A stretch of 64,000 nucleotides of DNA, taken from Sphagnum magellanicum. Taxonomy: Eukaryota > Streptophyta > Sphagnopsida > Sphagnales > Sphagnaceae. A program made the translations under genes and the position numbers. How positions within the stretch are numbered: the stretch's first letter is position 1; each line of letters begins with the position of its first letter. Where the stretch lies: NCBI GenBank assembly GCA_021904315.1, contig CM038911.1:21487390-21551389 (forward strand), in the 5' to 3' direction. The notes under the pieces were generated by a model that saw only the letters and a list, made by a program, of their open reading frames with translations, was not told where the DNA came from and ran no database searches. Positions 47,258 to 57,954 of this stretch are shown in pieces.

Positions 47258-47735
47258 TGTCATGGCCTGGATTCGACAACACAAAAGCAGGGTACAATAG
47301 TGCTGCCATGTCTTAGCAATGCAGCAGTGCAACAATGCAGCCACGTTTTTAAAGTGGCTGCACTCAGTGCTGCCATGTTTCAGCGTTATAGCAGTGCAAC
47401 CACGTCTCCAAAGTGGTTGCACTCAATGCTGCCATGTCTCAACGTTGCAGCAATGCAGCCACATTTCCAAAGTACAGCAGTGCAGCCATGTTTCGATAAT
47501 GCAGCCACGTCTCGACAATGCAGCCACATTTCGGCATCTCAAGATAGGATGGTTCAGGGTTATAAAAGGAGATGGTCTGGGGGACAGCCCTCTAGCAGAC
47601 CAACACCAGTTGATGGATCAATAGAGCTCTTAGTCCTCCAGTATTGTCCTATTTTGTCTTGTCTTGTTTTGTATTTCCCCGCTTGGTTATAGCCATGTTT
47701 CCTTGCCTTGCCTCACACTAGTCCGGTCCATAACA
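47258..47735 (+). repeat. 5' LTR of the chromovirus
   Basis: 478 bp, TG..CA bounded. It contains about 60-bp internal tandem units (GCAGCCACGTCTCCAAAGTG, GTGCTGCCATGTCTCAACG) and a TATAAAAGG promoter-like box at 47561. The 3' LTR is 38 bp shorter because of fewer units. Frames across it (47300-47692) are repeat artefacts. Confidence 0.9.
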
Positions 47736-47749
47736 GTTTGGTCTACTCC
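47736..47749 (+). promoter_or_regulatory. candidate self-priming primer-binding site
   Basis: GTTTGGTCTACTCC directly follows the LTR and lacks the usual initiator-tRNA-Met site (TGGTATC). Its TTGGTCT is complementary to AGACCAA at 47597-47603 in the LTR, 36 bp after the start of the TATA box, near the expected transcript start. Pairing between the RNA 5' end and a site right after the LTR is the self-priming scheme of Tf1/sushi-like elements. Confidence 0.4.
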
Positions 47750-48189
47750 TTTTCATGTTCGGAATTAGTAGCCTTATTGTTGTTGTCATCACTAGCAGTA
47801 ACAGGATCTATAGTAGTTTTGTTGTTGTTGTTACAATGGTGGTGCAGATGTCTTGGCAGTTTTTCCATCATCCTCGCCATCATGCCCTCTTTCTTATGTG
47901 CCTATTGTTGTTGTTCTTCACGATCTTCTATAGCTGGGTGATCAACGTCTGACTTGTTTTTGCTTATTCTTGTGGCTTGCTAGATGCATCTCCACCAGCT
48001 TGCCATAGAAATCCATCTGTGCCAGCGCCAAGCTTAGTCACATTTTTTTTTTTTTAAAAACTTCTACAAAGTTGGAATTGTCAATTACAATAATTTTCGC
48101 GAGCGCTAGAAGATTAGACTTGCTCATTGCTCCTCCATCGATTTTCCCTACAACCTTCAACTTCATCGTTATCATCGATAACTACCACC
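47750..48189 (+). other. chromovirus untranslated leader
   Basis: Between the candidate primer-binding site and the gag start codon. The TTGTTG-rich frames at 47708-47952 have no domain; a poly-T run lies near 48043-48053. Presumably 5' leader of the genomic RNA. Confidence 0.5.
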
Positions 48190-49125
48190 ATGGACAACTC
48201 GGAATCAAACATCGACCTCAATCAAATCCTCGCCGCCCTTCAGCACCTTCAACAAGAAAATGTTGCGCTCAAAGACTCAATGAACCGCATGCAGGATCAG
48301 CCACAACCTCCTGCCCCAGTACTCGTTGCCCTTGCAATGGTCGCCCTAGAGCCCAAGATCAACCTGCCAGAAAAGTTTGACAGAACACACCCCAAATTTC
48401 GAGGCTTTGTCAGCCAAGTACACCTAATCATTCAACTACACCCTCATTGTTATTTGGATGACACCACTAGTGTAGTATTCGTTGGAACCCTATTCATTAG
48501 GACAGCTGTAGCATGGTTTGCTCCCATCTTGGAAACATCATCCCCTCTCCTACAAGATTTCGACACCTTTATGGCGGAATTTGAAGCAGTGTTTGGGGAT
48601 AGTGACAAGGCCAGGACTTCAGCCAACAAGCTACGTCGGTTCCAGCAAGGGACATGTTCGGCCATCATCTAAGCCTCAAAATTCAAGCAACTTGCCTTCG
48701 ACATCAACTGGGGAAAAGTTGCCTGGATTGATTAGTTTCGCTATGGGCTTCGTGACGATGTTCAAGATCTTTTGCTAACATTCGTAGACCCTTCTTCCTT
48801 CAGTGAAGCCATCACCCAGGCAATTCGGTGCAACAATCGTCTGTTTGAACATCGCTAGAAACGAAAGTCACCTCCAACGCCCAGCTTTGGAACAATCACC
48901 CTACTACGCTCCCCTTAGTTTCCCAAACAACAATAGTTGCCCGACCTGCCTCTTTCGGACCTACCCTGATGCAGATCGACGTAGCTAAGTTCAAACCTTT
49001 GACAAAGGCCAAGAAACTTCGCTGATGGACAAACAACTTGTGCCTCTACTGTGGCAACCTAGGGCACATAGCTCGCCAGTGCCCTCAAAAGCTTGTCAAA
49101 CTTCAAGTGCAAGCTGTGGAAGCTC
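48190..49125 (+). pseudogene. chromovirus gag with CCHC zinc knuckle
   Basis: The ATG at 48190 opens MDNSESNIDLNQILAALQHL. The capsid-like part includes LPEKFDRTHPKFRGFVSQV, AVAWFAPILE and FEAVFGDSDKARTSANKLR. The frame stops at 48672; the next part, with FRYGLRDDVQDLLLTFVDPS (about 48740-48800) and a CLYCGNLGHIARQC zinc knuckle (C-x2-C-x4-H-x4-C, from 49040), is offset by shifts and stops. These capsid motifs are like those of Tf1/sushi-type elements of fungi and fish and the vertebrate genes derived from them, rather than the common angiosperm chromovirus gag. That resemblance is judged from memory. Confidence 0.8.
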
Positions 49126-49199
49126 CCCAAGTATTGGAAAACAAGAACATCCAGTCGCAGTAGGAGCCGTGTGACTTATCTCACCCAACACCACCTTTG

Positions 49200-49570
49200 C
49201 AAAGGCTCCTATTCAACCGTTGGTCCCAGTCCCAACTTAACTCAGCATGTGGACATCATTCGTATTCCAGAACAAATACCACAAGTGTCAACATTGGTGG
49301 ACTCCGGCGCCACCTCTTCTTTCATCGACCAAACATTTGTCGCCCAACATAACATTCTTGTGGTCAAGAAGTCAACCCCTATTCAAGTGGAGGTTATTCA
49401 TGGGAGAACCATTGCTTCTGGTGCAATCACACACGAGACAACCCTTCTGGAACTCTGTATCGACAAGCACACAGAAAAGATTGTTTTCAACATCATCTCA
49501 ACCCCTCACCATCCTGTCATCCTTGGTTTGCCTTGGCTAGAAGTGCACAACCCTATCATCGATTGGTGAT
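49200..49570 (+). pseudogene. chromovirus aspartic protease
   Basis: STLVDSGATSSFID (about 49288-49330) is the D-S-G catalytic loop; HPVILGLPWLEVHNP (about 49508-49553) is the conserved C-terminal motif. The frame 49093-49569 is open through the domain and ends at TGA. It would have released the mature capsid and enzymes. Confidence 0.85.
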
Positions 49571-50009
49571 CTAGAACCCTCACCTTCAGCACACAACGGT
49601 GCACCTCGCAAGAACCCCAAGCCCAAAAAAACACCCTGTCAAGTCCTGCCAAAAACCTTGTGGTCAAGAACCCAAAGAAGGTCGGAACCAATTCCAGTCT
49701 TGTCAAGTCTGTTTTGTCAAGTCTTGCAATCAAAAACCCCCCGGTGGTCAGAACCAAACCTTGTCCTATCAAGAATCCTATCGAGAATCCTACCCAGAAA
49801 ACCAACCCTGTCCGAATATTCTTTGATGGAGCCGTACCTTTCTATCAGGCTGCTAAGAATCTTCAAGTCTTCGCCATCCATATCAACCCAGCCAACAACA
49901 AAAACCCCCAATTATAACCAAAACCTATCAAACTTCCCGAAAAGTACAAGGACTTTGTTGATGTTTTTGAAAAGAATAAGGTTGATCAGCTCCCTGAACA
50001 TCGTCCATA

Positions 50010-50560
50010 CGATTGCTCGATTGATCTAGAGGAAGGACACTCACCACCTTTTGGTCCTATCTATGGCCTATCAGAACCGGAACTCCAAGCCCTACATGAT
50101 TACCTTACTGAAAACCTTGCCAAGGGGTTTGTCTAACATTCCAAGTCTCTAGCCGGCACCCCAATTCGGTTTGTCAGGAAGAAAGATGGTTCCCTTCAAT
50201 TCTGTGTGGATTATCGTGGACTCAACAAGATAACCAAAAAGAATCGATATCCTTTGCCCTTGATTTCAGGCGTCCTAGATCGGCTACGTATCGGGAAGAT
50301 CTTCACCAAGCTTGACCTTCGTGGAGCCTACAACTTGCTCAGGATTTGCCCCGGTGATGAGTGGAAGACAACCTTCCGCACACGCTACGGCCATTTCGAA
50401 TACACAGTCATGCCCTTCGGCCTCACCAACGCACCCATAATCTTTCAGCATCTGATGAATGATATTTTCCAGGAGTACATGGATGAATTTGTTGTGGTCT
50501 ATTTGGGTGACATTTTAATCTTTTCCAAGAACTAGGAAGACCACGACAAACATGTACAAT
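50010..50560 (+). pseudogene. chromovirus reverse transcriptase
   Basis: Motifs: [20 protein letters not shown] (50164-50223), [29 protein letters not shown] (about 50300-50345), [15 protein letters not shown] and [14 protein letters not shown] (about 50491-50535). The catalytic Y-L-D-D box is Y-L-G-D, so polymerase activity would be lost. Stops at about 50136 and 50533 are TAA and TAG where glutamine is expected. Confidence 0.88.
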
Positions 50561-51350
50561 TGGTGCTTGTGACGCTACGAGAGCATGGCTTATACGCCAA
50601 GTTGAAAAAATGTGAATTCGACAAATCTTCAGTGGTGTTCCTCGGCTACGTGATCTCTCCAAATGGCATTTTCATGGACAAGTCAAAGGTCGAGACCATC
50701 CAGTGTTGGGCTACTCCATCCTCGATCAAGGACATTCAACGCTTCTTGGGGTTTGCCAATTTCTATCATCGGTTTATCAAAGACTATTCCAAGATCACAA
50801 CACCGTTAATAACCCTGACTTGCAAGGACAAGCCCTTCTCGTGGAATCCAACAACCCAGGCTACTTTTGATACTCTCAAGATGGCATTCACTTCTGCACC
50901 AATCCTAATACATCCCGACCCTGCCAAGCCATTCATTGTGGAAACGAACGTTTCGGATTTTGCCTTAGGAGCTATCCTATCTCAATTTGGAATAGATGGG
51001 TTGCTACATCCGGTTGCTTTCTATTCACGAAAGCTGACCAGTGCCGAAATCAGCTACCAGGTCTATGATAAGGAATTCCTGGCAATCATCACGGCATTCG
51101 AGCAGTGGAGACCGTATCTTGCCGGAGCTCAGCATTGAATCCAAGTTCTGACAGATCACAAAAATCTCCTGTATTTCACAACTACCCAGACCTTGAATCG
51201 TCGCCAAGCACACTGGTCTATCTTCCTAGCTAATTTCGACTTTGAAATTCAGTATCAGCCCGACACCCAGCAAGCGAAGGCTGATGCGCTATCTTGTCGC
51301 TCAGAATATGAACTTCGAGCGGGGGATGAGGCCTACAGCTAGCAGACCTA
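50560..51350 (+). pseudogene. chromovirus RT thumb and RNase H
   Basis: Thumb: KKCEFDKSSVVFLGYVIS, then IQRFLGFANFYHRFIKDYS. RNase [68 protein letters not shown], then the Q-A-K-A-D-A-L-S tail. The usual first catalytic aspartate (V-E-T-D-A-S) is asparagine here. The frame is open 50560-51138, then interrupted. Confidence 0.85.
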
Positions 51351-51589
51351 GACCTTACTCAAGCTCGAGCAATTTCGAGTTGCAGCAACAATCAGCACCT
51401 TCCGAGATTCATACCTTGTTAGGGACATCAAGATGGCAACTGAGGAAGGTACCTGGGCTACCAACATCAAGAAGGAACTCTAGGAACGACCAAGGAACCC
51501 AAATCGTGATGATCTAGATTAGTTTGAGTAACAAGATGGACTTCTCTTTCGAAACAACCTGATTTATGTACCTGAAGGACCTATACACC

Positions 51590-52640
51590 TAAAGATCTTG
51601 AGAAAATGCCACAACAACACCCTGGCCGGTCACTTTGAAATGGCACGGATTCACGAACTAGTGTCAAGGAATTATTGGTGGCCCAAGATGAACAGGCTGC
51701 TACGAGAGTATGTCAAGTCTTGTGATATTGTGCTCGATCCAAGGCTCCCAGGCATCGCCCGTTTGGACTCCTATAGCCCCTGCTGATTCCTAGCCGACCT
51801 TGGGGATCTATTGCAATGGACTTCATCACGGACCTCCCTACTGTCAAAGCCAAGAACTCAATACTGGTTGTGGTCGATCATCTCACCAAAATGACCCATT
51901 TCACCCCTTGTTCCAAGTCGATCACGGGAGAAGAGACAGCTCAGTCAATTCTCGACGGGATAGTCCGACTACATGGACTCCCTGAGGAAATTGTGTCCGA
52001 CAGAGGCCCTCAGTTTGCATCCAAGTTCTAGCGATGCCTATTTGAGCTCCTTGGAGTTGACATTCGGCTATCCTTAGCTTTCCACCCCGAGACAGATGGA
52101 CAAACCGAACGGACAAACCAAACACTCGAACAATACCTTCGCTACACTATGAACTACCAATAGGACGACTGGCTGGCCCTGCTATCTCAAGCAGAATTTG
52201 TTTATAACAACACAACGCATGCATTGACCGGTATCAGTCCGTTCTTTGCCAATTACGGCTTTCATCCTAGGTTCAGCCTTGAAATTCCTGGAAACTTGGT
52301 AAACCCCTTGGCTGAAGAAAGGGCCACAAGGCTTGGATAGGTTCAACAGGACCTTATGGTAGAACTCAAGCTGACACAGGAGTGGCAAAAAAAGCAAGCA
52401 GACCGCCGACGCAAGGACCATCCAAACTTCAAGGTTGGAGACAAGGTTTGGCTTTTCAGAAAGAACATTGCTACCACTCGCCCATGTGCCAAGTTGGATT
52501 ACAAGCGCCTTGGACCTTTCAAAATCGCCAAACTTGTTGGTCTAGTGGCTTGCCAGTTGGAGCTTCCACCCCAGTTCAAGATCCACAATGTTTTCCATGT
52601 CTCCTTGCTTGAGCCCTATCATGAAAACCAGATCCTATAA
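51590..52640 (+). pseudogene. chromovirus integrase
   Basis: The zinc-binding region has KCHNNTLAGHFEMARIHEL and YVKSCD, with the last cysteine missing. The core includes GSIAMDFITDLP (first Asp), EEIVSDRGPQFASKF (second Asp, about 51990-52030) and [17 protein letters not shown] (Glu, about 52090-52135). KLDYKRLGPFKI and KIHNVFHVSLLEPYHEN (to about 52633) form the G-P-Y/F C-terminal module. Several TAG stops sit where glutamine is expected. It would have inserted the cDNA. Confidence 0.87.
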
Positions 52641-52669
52641 CGTCATTGAGAACCCCCAACTCCACTCGA

Positions 52670-52892
52670 AATTGAAGGCCAAAAAGAGTTTGAAGTTCAG
52701 GAGGTCCTAGACTCCAAGAGGATTTGTGGAAAGCTCCTGTACCTTGTCTTTTGGCGAGGCTACCCTCTTTCTGAAGCTATTTGGGAGCCTGCTAAAAACC
52801 TAGTTCATGCCCAAGACTTAGTTAATTGGTTCCACCAACGGTATCCTAACAAACCGGCTCCATCTGGAAGATGTCGCTTGAGGAGGGGATAA
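52670..52892 (+). pseudogene. chromodomain and polypurine tract
   Basis: FEVQEVLDSKRICGKLLYLV, FWRGYPLSEAIWEPAKNL and LVNWFHQRYPNKPAPSG are the strands and helix of a chromodomain (52690-52855) with the usual W-x-G-Y and W-E-P-x-x-N-L motifs. Such domains steer integration toward heterochromatin. The frame ends in the AGGAGGGGATAA polypurine tract, its TAA being 52890-52892, immediately before the 3' LTR. Confidence 0.87.
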
Positions 52893-53332
52893 TGTCATGG
52901 CCTACATTCGATAACACAAAAGCAGGGTACAGCAGTGCTGCCATGTCTCAGCAATGCAGCAATGTAGCAGTGCAGCCACGTCTCCAAAGTGGCTGCACTC
53001 AGTGCTCCCATGTCTCAACGTTGTAACAGTGCAGCCACATTTCCAAAGTGGTTGCACTTAGTGCTGCCATGTCTCAACGTTGTGGCAGTGTAGCCACATC
53101 TCCAAAGTATAACAGTGCAGCCACGTCTCGGCATTTCAAGATAGGATGGTTCATGGTTATAAAAGGAGATGGTATGGGGGACAGCCCTCCAATAGACTAA
53201 CACCAGTTGATGGATCAATAGAGCTCTTAGTCCTCCAATATTGTCTTATCTTGTCTTGTCTTGTCTTATATTTCCTCGCTTGGTTATAGCCATGTTTCAT
53301 TGCCTTGCCTCACACTAGTCCGGTCCATAACA
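52893..53332 (+). repeat. 3' LTR of the chromovirus
   Basis: 440 bp. It begins TGTCATGGCCTACATTCG and ends CCATAACA. It differs from the 5' LTR by scattered substitutions and by fewer internal ~60-bp units. Confidence 0.9.
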
Positions 53333-53337
53333 TATAT

Positions 53338-54400
53338 ACTATTGGAATATGATTCAAATTTAGAGTTTGGGAAACCCTAAATTAATTACTTTTTTTTTAC
53401 AAGTTAATAGTAAATAAAATAAATCTATGGTGCATTATAGGGGGAATTTTATATGTAAAGCAATGCAATACATATTTTTTTAAAAATTGAAAGAGATCAG
53501 CTTGGAGATTAACAAATGGTATGAGACATACCTTCTTTTGTGTTTTGTTACAAATTTTATTTAATTATTAAAAAAATTATGGCTAAATTTACAAATGGTG
53601 AAAGTAAGTACGTGTGTGGATATTGCAAAATTATATGAAACCTTAACCCTAAATGCAATAGTCATATTCATGTTTATTTCAAAATAACCCATAGGTGAAT
53701 AAAATAAAACCTATAATGAAAGGGCAACCTTAAATGTAATACCCACATGTAAGGTCGCTTTGAAATACCCAATATGTAATTTGCACCGCCTTTGAATGAA
53801 GACCAAGGCCTAAATGCAATACCTACATGTAAGTTCATACTAAAATAATCCATAGGTGATTGAGGCAAACCTTATGTGAAAACCCTAAACCCTAAATGCA
53901 ATACCCACATGTAATGTCATTTCAAAATAACTAATAAGTGGTATGGGTACCCAAAATATGTCTTTTTATATACCTAAATTAATTATTATTCTAAATTAAT
54001 TTTATAACAAAATGTAAGTTTTGCAATGAATGTAAAAAACCATCAACTATTATGGGACTTATATGCGAATATTGCAAGAGATGTTAAAAAAACCAACGGC
54101 TATTATGGAAATTATATGCGGGTATTGCAAGGAATGCTAAAAAACCCAACGACTACCACGGGACCCATATGCGGATATTACAATGAATGAAGAATGTTAA
54201 CTATTATATTTGTGGCCCATATGAAGGTATTACAAGGAATGCAAAATGTCAGTGGCTATTATGGGACTTATATGTGGGTAATGCAAGGAATGCAAAATGC
54301 TAGTGGCTATTATGGGACTTATATGCGGGTATTGCAATGAATGCAAAATGCTTGCGGCTATTTTAAGACTTATATGTGGGTATTGCATATTTGAAAATGG
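53338..54400 (-). repeat. GGGTATTGCA repeat region of MULE copy B
   Basis: Continues copy B after the chromovirus. It holds TGCAATACCCACATGTAA-like words (53740, 53820, 53895) and then ~60-bp tandem units with GCGGGTATTGCAA..GAATGC (54060-54390), the mirror of copy A's 30953-31330 array. No gene. Confidence 0.7.
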
Positions 54401-54801
54401 CCTTATGGAGTTTATAATAGAAAATGATGTAGGTATTATATGTTTAAAATGTGTGTATTGTTTTAAAAGTCTTCAGGTGATGTGAATCCTATTATATTGG
54501 ATGTAAGTATTACACAATGTTCATTTTGATCTTTGGTTTGATTCTTACATCTCAAGTACTAAGAAAATTATGACAAAAAAGACATATATGATTAACCATA
54601 TACCCATCAAACAAGTGTGAGTAGAAGATACTATTATATTGATAAAAGATGTACAAAAATGGGTGCATGAAAAATTACTAAAGAACCCAATGAAAAAAAA
54701 ACGTTGGTTCTTTATAACATATCAAAGGATCAAAGTTCAAAATTGGGTACTCCAAAAAATAAAAGGGCTACAAAACCTAACTAATTATATAAAGTGAAAC
54801 C

Positions 54802-56289
54802 CTAACCCATATCAGTATCTACAATCTCGTGTTCAGCTCGATATGTAGCTGTTGCATTTGCAGCCTTTGCTACATGATGAGCAGTGTAAAAATGGCGGCA
54901 TTGCATCTCAACCTGAATTGCATTTGCAACAAACTCTTCCTTTGTTTGATCATGAACCTTATAAACACCCAAAAATAACCAAATTAAACCGTAACACACC
55001 TTGGATGAAATACAATAACAAACAATAAACATTGCTTATTATTGTTTTTTACCTTCCATGAATCATTTTAGATTCATGGAAATCCAAAACATCTGCTAAC
55101 TGTTTTGTCCAACTTGTTTTACTAGACTCTTAATCCCAATTTTTGACATCCCATGCCATCTTCAATTATCGTGCATATACACAATGGGTGAATCGAATCA
55201 TCCCTTGTAAATTTTCATCCTTTTCCATTTGTGATGTTGCATCTTGAACCACACTGCCCACACCCCAGGCATTGAAGCCCAACACCTTCAACAATTGCTC
55301 TGAAGCTAATTTGACCAAAGTTGGTTTTAGGAGTGGTGGAAACTGTTTTGCAACAACTACCAGGTGATTCCACTCGCGCTTTGCTTTGGCATGAGCGCGA
55401 CTAGCAACTTTTTGATCATTTCGCCTTTGCACAACCATGGCATTTCCCAAGATACAAACATTCATTTTGGCATGGTCTTGATGTCGAGGACCTCCTGCAA
55501 AAGTTGAAGGCCTCCTAGGTTTGGCCTTTTCTTTCACCAAGCCATGCACCTCCTTCAAATGTTTGGTCAACAACCATTTGGCACAATATGCGACAATGCA
55601 AGTGCCAACTTTGCACTTCCATTTTGACCCAACCTTCGTCCATTCTTTGTCCTTCCGAGCCAAGTTAGGTGGATAAAGAAGTGCAAGTCGCTGAGAAGCT
55701 TGTGTAGTTTCAAGTTCTGGACCTAAACCCAAAAATGAGAGTTCAAAAAACAGAATGCAGGTATTACAAAACATAAAATCACACAATCACATACTACTCC
55801 TATAAACATGAACTGTTTTCAAGTATTGCAATAGAAAAATTTTGACCAAAAAAATCCCGCACCTTCCAACAAATGATGGAAGGTTCGGATATAATTAAAC
55901 TTCAAGAAACTTGTACAATTTTTTTAATCTGTATTTAATTTAATGTCCATAAATTCTAAATATATATATACCAAATTGTTATCCTTGTGTTTCAATTGTG
56001 ATAGAGCACCATTTTGCTCATTAATTTCATGATCTGATGCAATAACACTTTGGTCACCAATTGCTTCATCTGATGCAACAACATTTTGCTAAACAATTGC
56101 CGCATTTGATGCAGCAATATTTTGCTCAACAATTGTCGCATCTGATGCGACAACATGTGGCTTAGCACTTGCCTCATCTCCTGCAACAACATCTGGCACA
56201 ACAGTTGCCTCATCTAATGCAACAACATTTTGCTTATTGATTTCCAGCTCACCACCACCACTTTTCTTTAGTCTTCTTACCCTAGCCAT
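54802..56289 (-). pseudogene. MULE second gene, copy B: C2H2 zinc-finger protein
   Basis: Minus-strand exons by comparison with A: 56289 to about 55905, 55722-55053, and about 54957-54802. Exon 1 starts MARVRRLKKSGGGELE and has VASDATIVEQN-like repeats, with a stop near 56090 where A is open. Exon 2 is open across the finger (CKVGTC, then HLKEVH) and reads VQDATSQ at copy A's stop, but has its own stop near 55160. Exon 3 keeps EEFVANAIQVEMQCRHFYTA. Borders are preserved (acceptor GGGTTTAG before 55722, donor GGTAAA after 55053). Different lesions in A and B show both descend from an intact ancestor and that the protein once mattered to the element. Confidence 0.65.
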
Positions 56290-56389
56290 TACAACCTTCA
56301 ACCCTAAACAAAAAACCACCATTTATTATTAAATGTTAATCCTAATGAATTAAACCATAAGCACCAAAAAAAAAAAAAAAAATTGTCAC

Positions 56390-57660
56390 CATAGAGGAAG
56401 GCAATGACATTGCTACCGTCACCTTTTTCGTAGCAAAACCACAAAAGAAAGGCAAACGTTGCCATTTCTTTGCAGCAAAGCCATCGAAAAAGGAAGCGGC
56501 AATTGTCGTCTTTTTCTTCTTTAATACAAAGCTGTTGCCTTCTTTGCTATGCTACAAGGGAAAAAAAAAAGGTGACGGTAGCATAGTTGTTGTCACCTTT
56601 TTCGCTGCGCAGCAATAAAACAAAAAGAAGAAGGCGACGACATGGCTGTTGTCACCTTCTTCTTCGCACCTTCTTGTGCTACAAAAATAAGAAGAAGAAG
56701 AAGAAGGCAATAACAGTTGTCGTCGCCTTCGTCTTCGCGCATTCTTGCACTGCAAAAAGAAGAAGAAGAAGGTGATAATAGCGTTGTTGTTATCGCCTTC
56801 TTACGCTGCAACGCAACAAAAGAAGAAGAAGAAGGTGACAGCGTGGCTACCACGCCTTCTTCGCTGCATTATGTTACAGCGCAGCTTAACAAGAGGAAGA
56901 AAAAGGCAACAGTAGCTGTTGTCGCCTTTTTTGTTGCGCTACAACGTAGCATAGCAAAACAAGAGGAAGAAGAAGGCGACGACAGCTGCCGTCGTCTTCT
57001 TTGTTGCGTTGTAACGCAGCGCAGCAAAACAAGAAGAAGAAGGTGACGATAGTTATCGTCACCTTCGTCTTGGTGCCTTCTTGTGCTACAAAAAAAAAAA
57101 AAAAAAACAGGCAACAATAGTCGTCATCGCCTTCGTCTTCATGCCTTCTTGCGTTGCAGCGCAGCAAAAGAAGAAGAAGAAGGCGACGACAGCGTTGCTA
57201 CTGTCACCTTTTTCGTTGCGCAATAAGAAAATAAAAAGAAGAAGGTGACGGTGTGACTGTCGTCACCTTCTTCGCTACGCTACACTGCAATGTACCTCCA
57301 TAAGAGGAAGAAGAAGGCGACGACAACTATGCTACCGTCAGCTTCTTCGCTGCACTGCAACGCAGCGCAACAAAACAAGACAAATAAAAAGGCAACGGCA
57401 GCTATGCTGCCGCCGCCTTCTTCTTCGCACCTTCTTGCGCTACAAAAAGAAGAAGAAGAAGAAGGCGATGGCAGCTACCGTCGCTTTTTTTTTGCGCCTT
57501 CTTGCGTTGCAAAAAGAAGAAGGCGATGATAACGTTGCTGTCGTCGCCTTCTTCACTGTGTTGTGCTGTAGCGTAGCAAAACAAGAGAAAGAAAAGATGT
57601 TTTTTCTTGCAACGCAAAGAAGAGCAAACAAAAAAAACAAAGAAGAAAAAAGAAAAGATG
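56390..57660. repeat. self-complementary minisatellite GAAGAAGGCGACGAC / GTCGTCGCCTTCTTC
   Basis: Arrays of AGAAGAAGAAGGCGACGAC alternate with their complement every few tens of bases, joined by GCAACGCAGC / GCGTTGCAG words. Successive imperfect hairpins result. Both strands show spurious frames of low complexity (for example 56593-56853, 56717-57046, 57435-57698). It occupies the leader of the zinc-finger gene. Copy A has only a trace (about 28970-29060: TGCTTTGCTGCGCGTTGC and a GAAGAAAAAGAAGAA). Confidence 0.8.
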
Positions 57661-57954
57661 CTTACTTGGGTCTCGCGTGGGTTCTACTCCAGCTCTAGCC
57701 ACAGCTCCCCGGCTCTAACAGCTCCAGCTTGAGGCATGCTCGAGCTCCAGCCACAACTCCAATTCTAGGCTTGCTCTCGCTTGACGGCTCTAGAGCTCTG
57801 GCGATGGAGTGAGGGGGGAAGGGGGTGGTAGGTGGTAGGTAGGAGGCGGGAAAATTTTGGGGCAGAGAAGAGGTGAAAAAAAAAAAAGCAATGCGGGCAG
57901 GGAGGATGGGATTTTTGTTCATCCGCAAAACAGCTTCACCGGGCTCATCCTCAA

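Larger units (their letters stand above)
47258..53332 (+). mobile_element. chromovirus (Ty3/gypsy LTR retrotransposon with chromodomain), 6.08 kb
   Basis: Two LTRs (47258-47735 and 52893-53332) start TGTCATGGCCT and end CCATAACA; the flanking 5-bp repeat TATAT (47253-47257, 53333-53337) is exact. The internal region has gag, CCHC knuckle, protease, RT, RNase H, integrase and chromodomain in that order on the plus strand. The frame is broken by many TAG/TAA stops and some shifts. Active-site changes in RT and RNase H make it defective. It is nested in MULE copy B and so is younger than that insertion. Confidence 0.93.

Noticed and set aside
47300..47952. Open frames in the chromovirus 5' LTR and leader
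   Set aside because: They translate the tandem LTR units and a TTGTTG-rich leader; the real gag start is at 48190.
56500..57700. Serine/phenylalanine-rich and lysine-rich proteins on both strands
   Set aside because: They are translations of the self-complementary triplet minisatellite; every frame is open because of the repeat composition.
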